From: Lentisphaerota bacterium | GTDB taxonomy: Bacteria; Verrucomicrobiota; Lentisphaeria; Oligosphaerales; PUNB01 | DNA length: 7,185 nucleotides | Assembly: GCA_003552565.1 (NCBI GenBank) | Contig: PUNB01000167.1 | Coordinates: 1 to 7,185, forward strand | Reading direction: 5' to 3' | Part shown: piece after piece, positions 1 through 5,072 of the stretch | Numbering within the stretch: the stretch's first letter is position 1 | How the letters are laid out: each line of letters opens with the position of its first letter | Notes under the pieces: generated by a model | Told to the model about the DNA's origin: nothing | Database searches by the model: none | Seen by the model: the letters and a program-made list of their open reading frames with translations, nothing else | Position numbers and translations under genes: made by a program

Positions 1-1
1 G

Positions 2-58
2 GGGGAAGCGGTGAAGGTGCGTCTAGAGAAGGAAGCCGTGACGATGGAGATAATATAA
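2..58 (+). CDS. possible C-terminal tail of an upstream gene (partial)
   Basis: The second forward frame is open from the left edge to a TAA at 56-58 and encodes about 18 residues reading GEAVKVRLEKEAVTMEII. The alternation of charged and hydrophobic residues resembles a terminal beta strand of a real protein. The first frame is also open, to a TAG at 91-93, but its Gly/Ser/Arg/Asp/Asn-rich translation looks less natural. The stretch is too short to name a family, and it could be non-coding. Extending the contig to the left would settle it. Confidence 0.35.
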   Translation, partial: GEAVKVRLEKEAVTMEII

Positions 59-121
59 GTAACCGTGAAAATCATATTAATCGCTATTCATAGGGTGTCA
101 ACTTTTAGTCAGGACTTGACA

Positions 122-138
122 ACCTGAACACTGAAACC
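122..138 (+). repeat. A module, copy 1
   Basis: The 17-mer ACCTGAACACTGAAACC is contained in the 25-bp A sequence found at 6106-6130 (plus) and 4778-4802 (minus). As in the other two copies, a B repeat or B fragment follows it in the same orientation within about 15 bp. Here an extra TGAAACC separates A from B. Confidence 0.75.
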
Positions 139-148
139 TGAAACCGCG

Positions 149-207
149 AGTCTCACATAAGCCCGATCGCCGGCACGAAGCGCCTGCTACCCCGAGGGAG
201 AGACTTA
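149..207 (+). repeat. B repeat, copy 1 (59 bp)
   Basis: The copy begins AGTCTCACATAAGCCCG and ends with ACCCCGAGGG then AGACTTA, so the outer ends AGTCT and AGACT are inverted. It is nearly identical in its ends, and exactly equal in length, to the copy at 321-379. The centre can form a short stem, GGCAC-GAA-GCGCC, with one A-C mismatch. The family is non-coding and recurs in three of the window's four long intergenic regions. Confidence 0.85.
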
Positions 208-224
208 GAGGGTGTCACATGGCC

Positions 225-307
225 GATTAAGGCGAAAGATCAGGGCAAAAGATTAAGCGGCGCACCCGTATTTTCCTAATCTTTCCTCTTAATCTTTCGC
301 CCTAATC
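225..307. repeat. imperfect inverted repeat with GATTAAG/CTTAATC core
   Basis: The 16 bp at 225-240 pair with 292-307 with one mismatch, and an inner GATTAAG at 251-257 is complementary to CTTAATC at 288-294. The right arm is built from short variants of the same words, alternating CTAATCTTT and TTAATCTTT, so it probably grew by local duplication. It lies exactly between B copies 1 and 2. It is not followed by a T-run and is not an obvious terminator. Confidence 0.6.
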
Positions 308-320
308 CATAAAAATGTCA

Positions 321-379
321 AGTCTCACATAAGCCCGACCGCCGGGGCGGTGCGCCGGATACCCCGAGGGTAAGACTTA
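321..379 (+). repeat. B repeat, copy 2 (59 bp)
   Basis: It has the same orientation and length as copy 1, 113 bp downstream of it. It begins AGTCTCACATAAGCCCGACC and ends ATACCCCGAGGG then TAAGACTTA. The central stem reads CCGGGGC-GGT-GCGCCGG, with six of seven positions paired. The 3-nt loop is in the same place as in the other copies although the stem bases differ. Confidence 0.85.
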
Positions 380-398
380 GCCTCGGGCAGCACATCGA

Positions 399-540
399 GA
401 GCGGCCGCGTCCTCGCGGCCATATAATGGAGGGCGAGCAGCCAGCCTGAGCCACACGAATAGTGGTCAGGTCCCCGCGAGCCAAAACAGTGCCTGTTCCC
501 CTGCGAGCACACCTTAATGGCCGCGAGGACGCGGCCGCTC
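399..540. mobile_element. 142-bp element with perfect 24-bp terminal inverted repeats
   Basis: Positions 399-422 (GAGCGGCCGCGTCCTC and eight more bases) are the exact reverse complement of 517-540. The 94-bp interior has two further hairpins: 445-454 with 462-470 (nine pairs, one bulged G at 450, loop ACGAATA) and 485-489 with 493-497 (AACAG/CTGTT, 3-nt loop). The element therefore folds as a long closing stem with two side stems. It has no ORF of note and no visible target-site duplication. A MITE, a REP doublet (REPIN) or a structured RNA would all fit; mobility is inferred from form only. Confidence 0.55.
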
Positions 541-546
541 CATTTT

Positions 547-571
547 TTTTGTGTTTTTTGCGGCTATTAAA
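547..571 (+). repeat. C module, copy 1
   Basis: A 25-bp T-rich sequence containing GTGTTTTTTGCGGCTATTAA. It matches 5885-5909 at all but one position (C561 versus T5899). It directly follows the right arm of the 142-bp element and directly precedes a fragment of the B repeat, the same C-then-B order as at 5885-5970. Confidence 0.8.
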
Positions 572-577
572 AGACTA

Positions 578-596
578 GGTTTCATGCAAGTCCACC
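578..596 (+). repeat. partial B repeat (left end only)
   Basis: The sequence GGTTTCATGCAAGTCCACC aligns with the left end of the B copy at 5917-5970 (GTTTCATACAAGCCCGACC). The remaining B sequence, including the central stem and right end, is absent, so this is a truncated or decayed copy. Confidence 0.6.
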
Positions 597-765
597 CGTT
601 TCATATTCTCAAAAATGGAACAAGACGATGCATAATATGTCACATATCCTGTAATAATAAAGTCATTATAGCACTGATGAAAAACATATTTTGACGAAGC
701 GAACCAAATCCGTTTTTTTTGACACGTTCCGACTATTAACACAGTCGACAGGGTAAACACATAAA

Positions 766-999
766 ATGAACACTTTTTTCGGCGACATTTTCTCTTTTAT
801 CGCCTTAAACGCGGATTATATAGTTTTAACAGTATGTGCGCTAATTTTTCTTGAGTCACTGGTGTATATTATTTTCCCGAGACACATCAAGAAGGCTGTG
901 CAGCGATGTCCTGTGAACTTAATGCGCGCCGCTGGAGTGATATTCTTGATTTTAAGCATTTTACTGGCGCTCCTGTACATCAACATGGCGCAGACTTAG
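766..999 (+). CDS. small two-helix membrane protein, YjeT/DUF2065-like
   Basis: A 77-residue protein with two predicted membrane helices, at about residues 15-37 and 51-73. Between them is a short basic loop containing FPRHIKKAVQRCP. The pattern of helix, LESLVYIIFPR, a basic stretch, then a second helix beginning RAAGVIFLILSILL is that of the DUF2065 (YjeT) family, whose members are 60-70 residues and of unknown biochemical role. E. coli YjeT lies beside hflKC/purA; no such neighbour is seen here. The start at 766 gives a slightly longer N terminus than usual. The only upstream Shine-Dalgarno candidate is AGGG at 750-753, so the start is uncertain; no internal ATG upstream of the first helix is better. 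The gene stands alone between repeat regions. Confidence 0.72.
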   Translation: MNTFFGDIFSFIALNADYIVLTVCALIFLESLVYIIFPRHIKKAVQRCPVNLMRAAGVIFLILSILLALLYINMAQT

Positions 1000-1056
1000 C
1001 CTTTGGTTATGCGAAAAGGTATTATCGGTTTCTATGCGCACAAATAATAAAACCTG

Positions 1057-1148
1057 GTCTTGTCCACCTCAGGCGGATCTCGCACCTTGTCTGATTTTCT
1101 TTCGATTCCTCATTTTTTTGCTCCGCCTGAGGCGGACGAGACAAGGTG
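1057..1148. repeat. inverted repeat with alternative pairings (CCTCAGGCGGA arms)
   Basis: Positions 1057-1077 pair with 1122-1142 over 21 bp, with one G-T wobble and one A-C mismatch. A second pairing, CACCTTGTCT at 1083-1092 with AGACAAGGTG at 1139-1148, is perfect over 10 bp and competes for bases 1139-1142. The right arm is also palindromic by itself (TCCGCCT-G-AGGCGGA, 1122-1136). It may be a terminator region for the YjeT-like gene, a leader switch for the nitroreductase gene, or simply two inverted copies of a short genomic repeat. There is no T-run after the stem. Confidence 0.6.
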
Positions 1149-1238
1149 AGCACAAAATTAGGCCTCAACCCCTTTCCGGACGGGCCCAGGCTAGGGGTAC
1201 CGAAAAATCCGGATTCCTGAACACAAAAAAAGCGAAAA

Positions 1239-1267
1239 TCATCCCATTTCTTCGAATTATGGGATGA
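1239..1267. promoter_or_regulatory. 9-bp hairpin upstream of the nitroreductase gene
   Basis: TCATCCCAT at 1239-1247 is complementary to ATGGGATGA at 1259-1267, with an 11-nt AT-rich loop. It ends 49 bases before the ATG at 1317. On the plus strand no T-run follows. On the minus strand the stem is followed by a T-rich stretch, so it could terminate leftward transcription. An operator or mRNA leader stem is equally possible. Confidence 0.35.
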
Positions 1268-1316
1268 CAGTGTATGTAAATATAAAAAGAATGAGCACTA
1301 TCAAGGAGTTAAAATC

Positions 1317-2045
1317 ATGAAAAAGCAGATCATCTATCCCGTTGCAGGCATAGCGGCAGCATTCATCATAGTCTCCGCATTTTTCCTGCTCGGCAATTCC
1401 TCGTCCGCCCGCGAAGAAATTGCCAATTCGCCAGGGACAACCGTCAGCCTCCCCGAACCGCGTCACGATAGCGAACTTTCCGTTGAGGAAGCCATATTTT
1501 CCCGCACTTCAGTGCGCTCTTTTTCCTCTGACCCCTTAACCTTGGAAGAAGCGGGACAGTTATTGTGGAGCGCCGCCGGAAAAACGGTTGACGGAGTAAC
1601 TGGAGCCACTCGGGCTTATCCATCGGCCGGCGGCATTTATCCATTAGAAGTTTATCTGGCGGCCGGCCAGGTTGAGAATCTGGAACCGGGGATATATCGT
1701 TACAATTGGCGGGAACATGCACTGGAAAAAATCATTGCCGGGGATCAGCGACAGGAATTAACCCGCGCTGCCATGGGCCAGAATATGGTGGCGGAAGCTC
1801 CGGCCAGCCTGGTCTTAACCGCTGATGTAGGCAGCACCGCGCGTCGCTACGGCAGCCGTGGAGAAGACAGATATGTTCCTATGGATGTCGGCGGCGCCGG
1901 CCAGAATGTCCACTTGCAGGCTGAATCACTGGGATTGGGGACGGTGATTATTGGAGCCTTCAATTTAGGCGATGTTCAAAATGTGCTCGGCGGCACAGAG
2001 AATGAACCGCTCTATATCATGCCGGTGGGAACCCCGGGAAGCTGA
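1317..2045 (+). CDS. membrane-anchored or exported SagB/ThcOx-type nitroreductase
   Basis: A 242-residue FMN-dependent oxidoreductase of the SagB/ThcOx branch of the nitroreductase family. An N-terminal hydrophobic helix (about residues 5-26) and a Ser-rich stretch suggest export or membrane anchoring; no lipobox is seen. Family motifs follow in order: RTSVRSF (63-69, FMN phosphate-binding region), YPSAGGIYPLEVY (101-113), PGIYRYN (124-130), MDVGGAGQNVHLQAESLGLG (189-208), GAF (213-215) and PLYIMPVGTP near the C terminus. The family often has GH after the acidic residue of the fourth motif; here it is GG. Some relatives oxidise azolines to azoles in RiPP biosynthesis, but no precursor peptide, YcaO cyclodehydratase or transporter lies nearby, so the substrate is unknown and a stand-alone extracytoplasmic reductase is more likely. 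The Shine-Dalgarno AAGGAG at 1303-1308 supports this start. Confidence 0.88.
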   Translation: MKKQIIYPVAGIAAAFIIVSAFFLLGNSSSAREEIANSPGTTVSLPEPRHDSELSVEEAIFSRTSVRSFSSDPLTLEEAGQLLWSAAGKTVDGVTGATRAYPSAGGIYPLEVYLAAGQVENLEPGIYRYNWREHALEKIIAGDQRQELTRAAMGQNMVAEAPASLVLTADVGSTARRYGSRGEDRYVPMDVGGAGQNVHLQAESLGLGTVIIGAFNLGDVQNVLGGTENEPLYIMPVGTPGS

Positions 2046-2075
2046 AGGTTATGAAAAACCTTACTTCCGCTGCCC

Positions 2076-2819
2076 TCAATCCAGCTTCAGCAAACGGGTG
2101 TCATCAATATAAACACGTCGTCCCCGCTTCCGAACGGTACCTTCAATCCGAATACTTTCCCCCGAATCCATAATACTTCTGGTGTCAACGATACTTTCCC
2201 GATAACGCCAACGTCCGGCGCTGTAACGGCCGTGCTCCTGTCTTTTTTCCACCAAGATAATTGATCTACCGCCTTGAGAAATTCGCATATCAAAAAATGG
2301 CCTGGTGTGCCAATCAGGGTGCGGATTCTGTCTTAAATTCTTTAAATCGAAATAACGTTTACGGAAATAATCAGTCTCAATTTGCACCCTTAACCCTCCT
2401 CGTAAAACAATAACAAAATTATCGCCGCTGGCGACCCCGAAAGCCGAGTCCGTTTCCTCCACGTTTCCCTCGATTGTCACCGACTGACCTTTCAATTCCT
2501 CGACACCGGCAAGAACTTCCGACACCGAATACACCTTATCCCCGTGCTCATCCCTTGTTGGTTCAGGAGTCCGTGGTGAGGAATCTCTCTCTACTTCTGA
2601 GGGCTGATCAAAAACTATTGTTTCCACCCTGTCTATGGAGGTGGTTCTTTCGACCCCATCCTCATCAATCACCCGGAGGTTGCCGGCACGATATTCCAAT
2701 ACCCGGCAGGAGACAGTCTGACCAGAAGTAAAAGTCACCTGATCCATTGCTCGGATGAATGTGGCCGGAATCCAGAACATGATCGATACTAGAAGAAAAA
2801 TTATATTTCTTTGCAACAT
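2076..2819 (-). CDS. exported protein of unknown function with Sm-like and OB-like segments
   Basis: A 247-residue protein that I do not recognise by name. Residues 1-24 look like a signal peptide, with a hydrophobic core and a plausible cleavage after IRA. Residues about 26-70 (VTFTSGQTVSCRVLEY, then RVIDEDGVERTT and VETIVFD) form a small beta-barrel pattern like the SH3/Sm-like domains common in exported proteins of environmental bacteria. A polar linker (71-95) rich in Pro, Glu and Arg follows. The C-terminal half has two OB-fold-like stretches, GQSVTIEGNVEETDSAFGV and ESIRIEGTVRKRGRRVYIDD, each a beta strand with an EG turn. The likely role is periplasmic or surface binding; no catalytic motif is seen. 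GAGGT at 2825-2829 (complement) supports the start. It converges with the nitroreductase gene, 30 bp between the stops. Confidence 0.75.
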   Translation of the reverse strand: MLQRNIIFLLVSIMFWIPATFIRAMDQVTFTSGQTVSCRVLEYRAGNLRVIDEDGVERTTSIDRVETIVFDQPSEVERDSSPRTPEPTRDEHGDKVYSVSEVLAGVEELKGQSVTIEGNVEETDSAFGVASGDNFVIVLRGGLRVQIETDYFRKRYFDLKNLRQNPHPDWHTRPFFDMRISQGGRSIILVEKRQEHGRYSAGRWRYRESIVDTRSIMDSGESIRIEGTVRKRGRRVYIDDTRLLKLD

Positions 2820-3095
2820 AAAATACCTCGTGAATTTTGTGAATTTGCAGAATATGTAAGGCCATCCTTCGAGGAAAAACCACTTCGAGCACTAAATGTA
2901 GATTGTTTTTCAAAATAAGCAACCGCCCCAAATTTACACCTTTCAACGCCTTACACTAACGGTTTACATTTTTCTGCTATCCGTGATTGAAAACCCCATT
3001 AAATCAACTATGTTATTTATAGATTCGTCACCATCTAATAATTCATGTAATCGAGAGTTTTTTATAATTTTTGTCCTAAGGATTTCGATTTTATC
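2820..3095. other. 276-bp divergent intergenic region
   Basis: This lies between the divergently transcribed minus gene ending at 2819 and the plus gene starting at 3096, so it should hold promoters in both directions. A candidate -10 for the rightward gene is listed separately. For the leftward gene I see no convincing hexamer pair. A direct repeat of TTCGAG occurs near 2868 and 2883. None of the A, B or C repeats is present, in contrast to the other long intergenic regions. Confidence 0.6.
3063..3068 (+). promoter_or_regulatory. candidate -10 box (TATAAT) for the zinc-finger gene
   Basis: An exact TATAAT sits 27 bases before the ATG at 3096. It would give a short leader containing the Shine-Dalgarno AAGGA at 3078-3082. 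The -35 position holds only a poor match (ATTCAT region near 3041), so this is a suggestion from one hexamer in AT-rich sequence. Confidence 0.3.
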
Positions 3096-3860
3096 ATGAA
3101 AAGAATAATCGCCATCATTATTATCCTTGTTGCGGGATTGCTGATCTTTGTCACCATCAATGAAGAATGGAGTCTGACATCCCTTACTGAAGCGGAGCCA
3201 AGCACACCCCCGGAATCCAAATTCATATCGGAAGAAGGAATCGCCTTATACACGACTTTGAACAGCGCCTGGCACAATCCGCATCATGAGGAAAGTTTGA
3301 GTTCTTTAATTAATCATATTAATAATATAGAAGACGAGGAACTTAAGGAATACTGCGCCGTCACCGCCGCCATCGGCTGCCGACTGCAGGAACGTAAACC
3401 TGAATATCGACGAATAGAATCATTTCTTGATAGGGCTTATCCAAATGGTTCCCACCAAAATGTTTTAACCCGAAGTTATCTGGGTGAAACCTGCACTCAA
3501 TGCCAGGGCAGTGCAACCGCCGAGGGAGAATGCGATACTTGCGGAGGCTCCGGAGAATGCCGAGTATCCAGATGTGAAAGCGGCAGAATCCCTATTGACG
3601 GTGGAGCCATAGTTGGCGAGGATTCTTATCGTTGCATAAATTGCGGCGGCACGGGAGAATGCCAAGATTGCGGCGGGACGGGGACAATGATTAAACGGTG
3701 CCCGCGCTGCCGGGGGACCGGGACGGAAGCGGTAACTGATGAAAGCGTAATAAAAAGATATCGTGAGTTTATCACCGACACAATCAATTACGGTGCTGAG
3801 CAAGGAAAAATTTTCACACGGGATGTCACTTATAGAAATGGCGAATTAAATGTGCGATAG
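3096..3860 (+). CDS. membrane-anchored protein with DnaJ-like cysteine-rich zinc-finger region
   Basis: A 254-residue protein. Residues 3-20 form a hydrophobic helix after MKR, a likely signal anchor. Residues 40-128 are a largely helical soluble region with no family I recognise. Residues 133-205 carry six cysteine pairs: C133/C136, C146/C149, C155/C160, C180/C183, C189/C192 and C202/C205. Most read CxxCxG, with CGGSG, CGGTG (twice) and CRGTG, as in the zinc-binding central domain of DnaJ. Twelve cysteines could bind up to three zinc ions, against two in DnaJ. There is no J domain (no HPD motif) and no DnaJ C-terminal substrate domain. The C155/C160 pair has four residues between the cysteines, not two. 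Chaperone-like binding or a redox/scaffold role is possible, not shown. The spacing from AAGGA to the ATG is rather long (13 bases). Confidence 0.82.
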   Translation: MKRIIAIIIILVAGLLIFVTINEEWSLTSLTEAEPSTPPESKFISEEGIALYTTLNSAWHNPHHEESLSSLINHINNIEDEELKEYCAVTAAIGCRLQERKPEYRRIESFLDRAYPNGSHQNVLTRSYLGETCTQCQGSATAEGECDTCGGSGECRVSRCESGRIPIDGGAIVGEDSYRCINCGGTGECQDCGGTGTMIKRCPRCRGTGTEAVTDESVIKRYREFITDTINYGAEQGKIFTRDVTYRNGELNVR

Positions 3861-3890
3861 GCTGAACGTGATAATCTGCTTATGCGCTGA

Positions 3891-4526
3891 TTAGTCATTA
3901 GTGATCTGATGATTGCCAAATTTTTCTGCTTTTTCAAAAGCATATTCCGCCTCCTGATGGCGTCCTTTATTCAATAATATCCAACCCTTTATATGCCATA
4001 CTTCAGAATTTTCAGCTTCCAGCTGCATTACGTGTCCGCAGACTTCAAGAGCCTTTTCATAGTCCCCAGCTTCACTCAGAGCCGCCAATTTACTGAACCA
4101 GGCGTCAAAATGCTCAGGTTCAAGTTCAATAACGTGTTTGTATGCTTCAATTGCTTCTTCATAACTTTGTAACTCCGCGTGAGCCACTCCCTTGTTAAAC
4201 CAAACATTTGGAACTCTATGATCTAAAGCAAGAACTTGCCTATATGAGCGAATCGCCTCCGTGTAACGTTCCAAGTGACCATAGGCTAAGCCTTTCTTAT
4301 ACCAGGCGTTTACAAGCTCAGGTTTAATGTCTAAAGACTCTTTCAAGGACAATACAGCCATCCTGTAATTCTCGTTCTCCAGCTCTTCGACACCTTCCTT
4401 GTAGTGTTTGTGCGCAACTTTATCCTTAAGGTATCCTCGGAACCAAACACCGAGAAGCAATATCAAAGCTGAAACCAGCAATAACGCAATTAGCGAAACT
4501 CGATTTGTATTACTAAAACCACTCAT
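3891..4526 (-). CDS. membrane-anchored TPR-repeat protein
   Basis: With the start chosen at 4526 the protein has 211 residues: a hydrophobic helix at about 10-29, a short basic stretch, then five tandem tetratricopeptide repeats to the C terminus. The repeats begin near AHKHYKEGVEEL, NAWYKKGLAYGHL, NVWFNKGVAHAEL, DAWFSKLAALSEA and EVWHIKGWILLNK. They share the W/Y..G..A....Y.EAI..Y pattern and are spaced 34 residues apart, like the O-GlcNAc-transferase type of TPR. The repeats probably act as a protein-binding scaffold at the inner membrane; the partner is unknown. The frame is open back to a TTG at 4601 and has another ATG at 4562. The ATG at 4526 is preferred because GGA lies about 8 bases upstream and a TATAAT at 4575-4580 would make the earlier starts leaderless. 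It converges with the zinc-finger gene, 30 bp between the stops. Confidence 0.85.
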   Translation of the reverse strand: MSGFSNTNRVSLIALLLVSALILLLGVWFRGYLKDKVAHKHYKEGVEELENENYRMAVLSLKESLDIKPELVNAWYKKGLAYGHLERYTEAIRSYRQVLALDHRVPNVWFNKGVAHAELQSYEEAIEAYKHVIELEPEHFDAWFSKLAALSEAGDYEKALEVCGHVMQLEAENSEVWHIKGWILLNKGRHQEAEYAFEKAEKFGNHQITND

Positions 4527-4574
4527 AATTTTTTCCGACAATGTGCGAGATTTAGAAAACATACAGAAACCCAC

Positions 4575-4580
4575 ATTATA
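4575..4580 (-). promoter_or_regulatory. candidate -10 box (TATAAT) for the TPR gene
   Basis: Read on the minus strand this is an exact TATAAT, 48 bases before the ATG at 4526. A weak -35 (TTTGCT, 4597-4602) lies 16 bp upstream. If real, transcription would start near 4568, which rules out the TTG start at 4601 and leaves almost no leader for the ATG at 4562. Confidence 0.3.
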
Positions 4581-4713
4581 GTAGTCGTTTATACAAAGCA
4601 AATATATATGATGTTTCTGTAATATCTAATAGCACTATACGTTTTAATACAAAAAAAGTTGGAAAGTTGATTAAAGCGATTAAAGGAATACTTCGCCATA
4701 TTAAAATTAGTAT

Positions 4714-4774
4714 TGACTATTTCTTCCCCGGGATATCAGGCGCATCGTGCTGAAGGTCGGGCTTATGTGAGACT
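4714..4774 (-). repeat. B repeat, copy 3 (61 bp)
   Basis: Read on the minus strand it begins AGTCTCACATAAGCCCGACC and ends with ATATCCCGGGG and then GAAATAGTC. The right end is more diverged than in copies 1 and 2. The central stem, around CAGCAC-GAT-GCGCCTG, is imperfect, with one bulge and one mismatch. Upstream of it in minus-strand direction is the A module, as for copy 1. Confidence 0.8.
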
Positions 4775-4777
4775 TCG

Positions 4778-4802
4778 TGGTTTCAGTGTTCAGGTGTCAG
4801 GG
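4778..4802 (-). repeat. A module, copy 2 (25 bp)
   Basis: This is the exact reverse complement of 6106-6130. Including the adjoining start of the B repeat, the match extends to about 41 bp (4762-4802 against 6106-6146) with three mismatches. The two copies lie on either side of the rRNA methyltransferase gene in inverted orientation. Confidence 0.85.
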
Positions 4803-4828
4803 AAACCCGAAACCTGACACCAGAAACC
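4779..4828. repeat. hairpin formed by the A module and a local inverted copy
   Basis: GGTGTCAGG at 4793-4801 pairs perfectly with CCTGACACC at 4813-4821 around an 11-nt loop. GGTTTC at 4779-4784 pairs with GAAACC at 4823-4828 outside it. The result is a two-part stem between the B copies at 4714-4774 and 4836-4899. No T-run follows on either strand. Confidence 0.65.
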
Positions 4829-4835
4829 ATTCAAC

Positions 4836-4899
4836 AAGTCTCACCACTCGGGGGTATTCCGGGCGAGCAAGGCGCTCGGCGGCCGGGCTTGCATTAAAC
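4836..4899 (-). repeat. B repeat, copy 4 (64 bp, diverged)
   Basis: On the minus strand it begins GTTTAATGCAAGCCCGGCC, close to the left end of the copy at 5917-5970. It ends with ATACCCCCGAGTGGTGAGACTT, whose terminal AGACTT matches copies 1 and 2. The central stem has a different sequence, CGAGC-GCCTT-GCTCG, perfectly paired over 5 bp with a 5-nt loop. It lies in tandem with copy 3, same orientation, 61 bp apart. Confidence 0.75.
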
Positions 4900-4930
4900 A
4901 TCATTTTGAGGTGGAACTGCCTAATCCGAA

Positions 4931-5038
4931 ACTCAACATTCAGAATTCAAGATTCAATATTCATTATTATATGAAACACGGCGCTTGGATCCTCGGATTA
5001 CAAATTAAGAATTACGCATTATAGATTACGAATTATGA
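4931..5038. repeat. two AT-rich low-complexity tracts
   Basis: Positions 4931-4970 repeat variants of CATTCA/GATTCAA/AATATTCATT. Positions 4995-5038 repeat variants of GATTAC/GAATTA/GCATTA. Each tract looks as if it grew by slippage of a short unit. They are separated by a short GC-richer stretch around 4975-4994. No coding or regulatory function can be read from them. Confidence 0.5.
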
Positions 5039-5072
5039 CCGGCGATTTGCGACTAGCATTACGACTCAACAA

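Larger units (their letters stand above)
59..765. other. 707-bp repeat-rich intergenic region
   Basis: No convincing gene is seen here; the short open frames on both strands lie inside the repeats or in AT-rich sequence and have no recognisable content. The left two thirds hold an A module, two full B repeats, an imperfect stem, the 142-bp inverted-repeat element and a C module with a partial B, each listed separately. From about 600 to 765 the sequence is AT-rich and should contain the promoter of the YjeT-like gene. A perfect TTGACA lies at 719-724, but no good -10 hexamer sits 16-18 bp downstream, so I do not call a promoter. The only Shine-Dalgarno-like sequence before the ATG at 766 is AGGG at 750-753, which is weak and distant. 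Confidence 0.7.
1000..1316. other. 317-bp intergenic region with inverted repeats
   Basis: The region holds the 1057-1148 inverted-repeat element and a 9-bp hairpin at 1239-1267, both listed separately. It also has a smaller complementary pair, ACCCCT at 1168-1173 with AGGGGT at 1193-1198, and two copies of TCCGGA at 1176-1181 and 1208-1213. Short open frames here translate to low-quality Arg-rich sequence and are not called. The nitroreductase Shine-Dalgarno, AAGGAG at 1303-1308, lies 8 bases before its ATG. Confidence 0.6.
4602..5072. other. repeat cluster and low-complexity DNA between the TPR and methyltransferase genes
   Basis: No gene is seen. The left part, to about 4713, is AT-rich upstream sequence of the TPR gene. 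Positions 4714-4899 hold two B repeats and the A hairpin. Positions 4931-5038 hold two AT-rich low-complexity tracts. No clear terminator with a T-run follows the methyltransferase stop (complement, 5073). Confidence 0.65.

Noticed and set aside
149..379. Possible CRISPR-like array, because B repeats recur with spacers between them.
   Set aside because: The copies are about 60 bp, diverged from each other, spaced irregularly (113 and 61 bp), mixed in orientation across the window, and have no cas genes.
318..512. A minus-strand open frame of 64 codons across B copy 2 and the 142-bp element.
   Set aside because: It lies entirely in repeat and palindromic DNA; its Cys/Arg/Gly-rich translation has no protein-like pattern.
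719..724. A promoter for the YjeT-like gene with perfect -35 TTGACA.
   Set aside because: No acceptable -10 hexamer occurs 16-18 bp downstream (741-748), and the TTGACA follows a T-run that makes the match easy by chance.
575..760. A minus-strand open frame of 61 codons in the leader of the YjeT-like gene.
   Set aside because: Its composition follows AT-rich DNA, it has no Shine-Dalgarno or family resemblance, and it overlaps a repeat fragment.
992..1002. The end of the YjeT-like gene (AGACTTAGCCT) matches the sequence at the right end of B copy 2 (373-383), suggesting a repeat supplied the stop codon.
   Set aside because: An 11-base match is expected by chance in a window of this size, and no other part of B is present before 992.
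1034..1267. A plus-strand open frame of 77 codons between the YjeT-like and nitroreductase genes.
   Set aside because: It runs through the inverted repeats, is Arg/Pro-rich without domain pattern, and lacks a ribosome binding site.
2041..2091. A terminator between the convergent nitroreductase gene and the 2076-2819 gene.
   Set aside because: The pairings AAGGTT/AACCTT (2045-2050, 2057-2062) and GCTGAAG/CTTCAGC are short, and the second runs into coding sequence; not strong enough to call.
3861..3890. A bidirectional terminator between the convergent zinc-finger and TPR genes.
   Set aside because: Only a 5-bp pairing (TAATC/GATTA, 3872-3876 and 3889-3893) without a T-run could be found.
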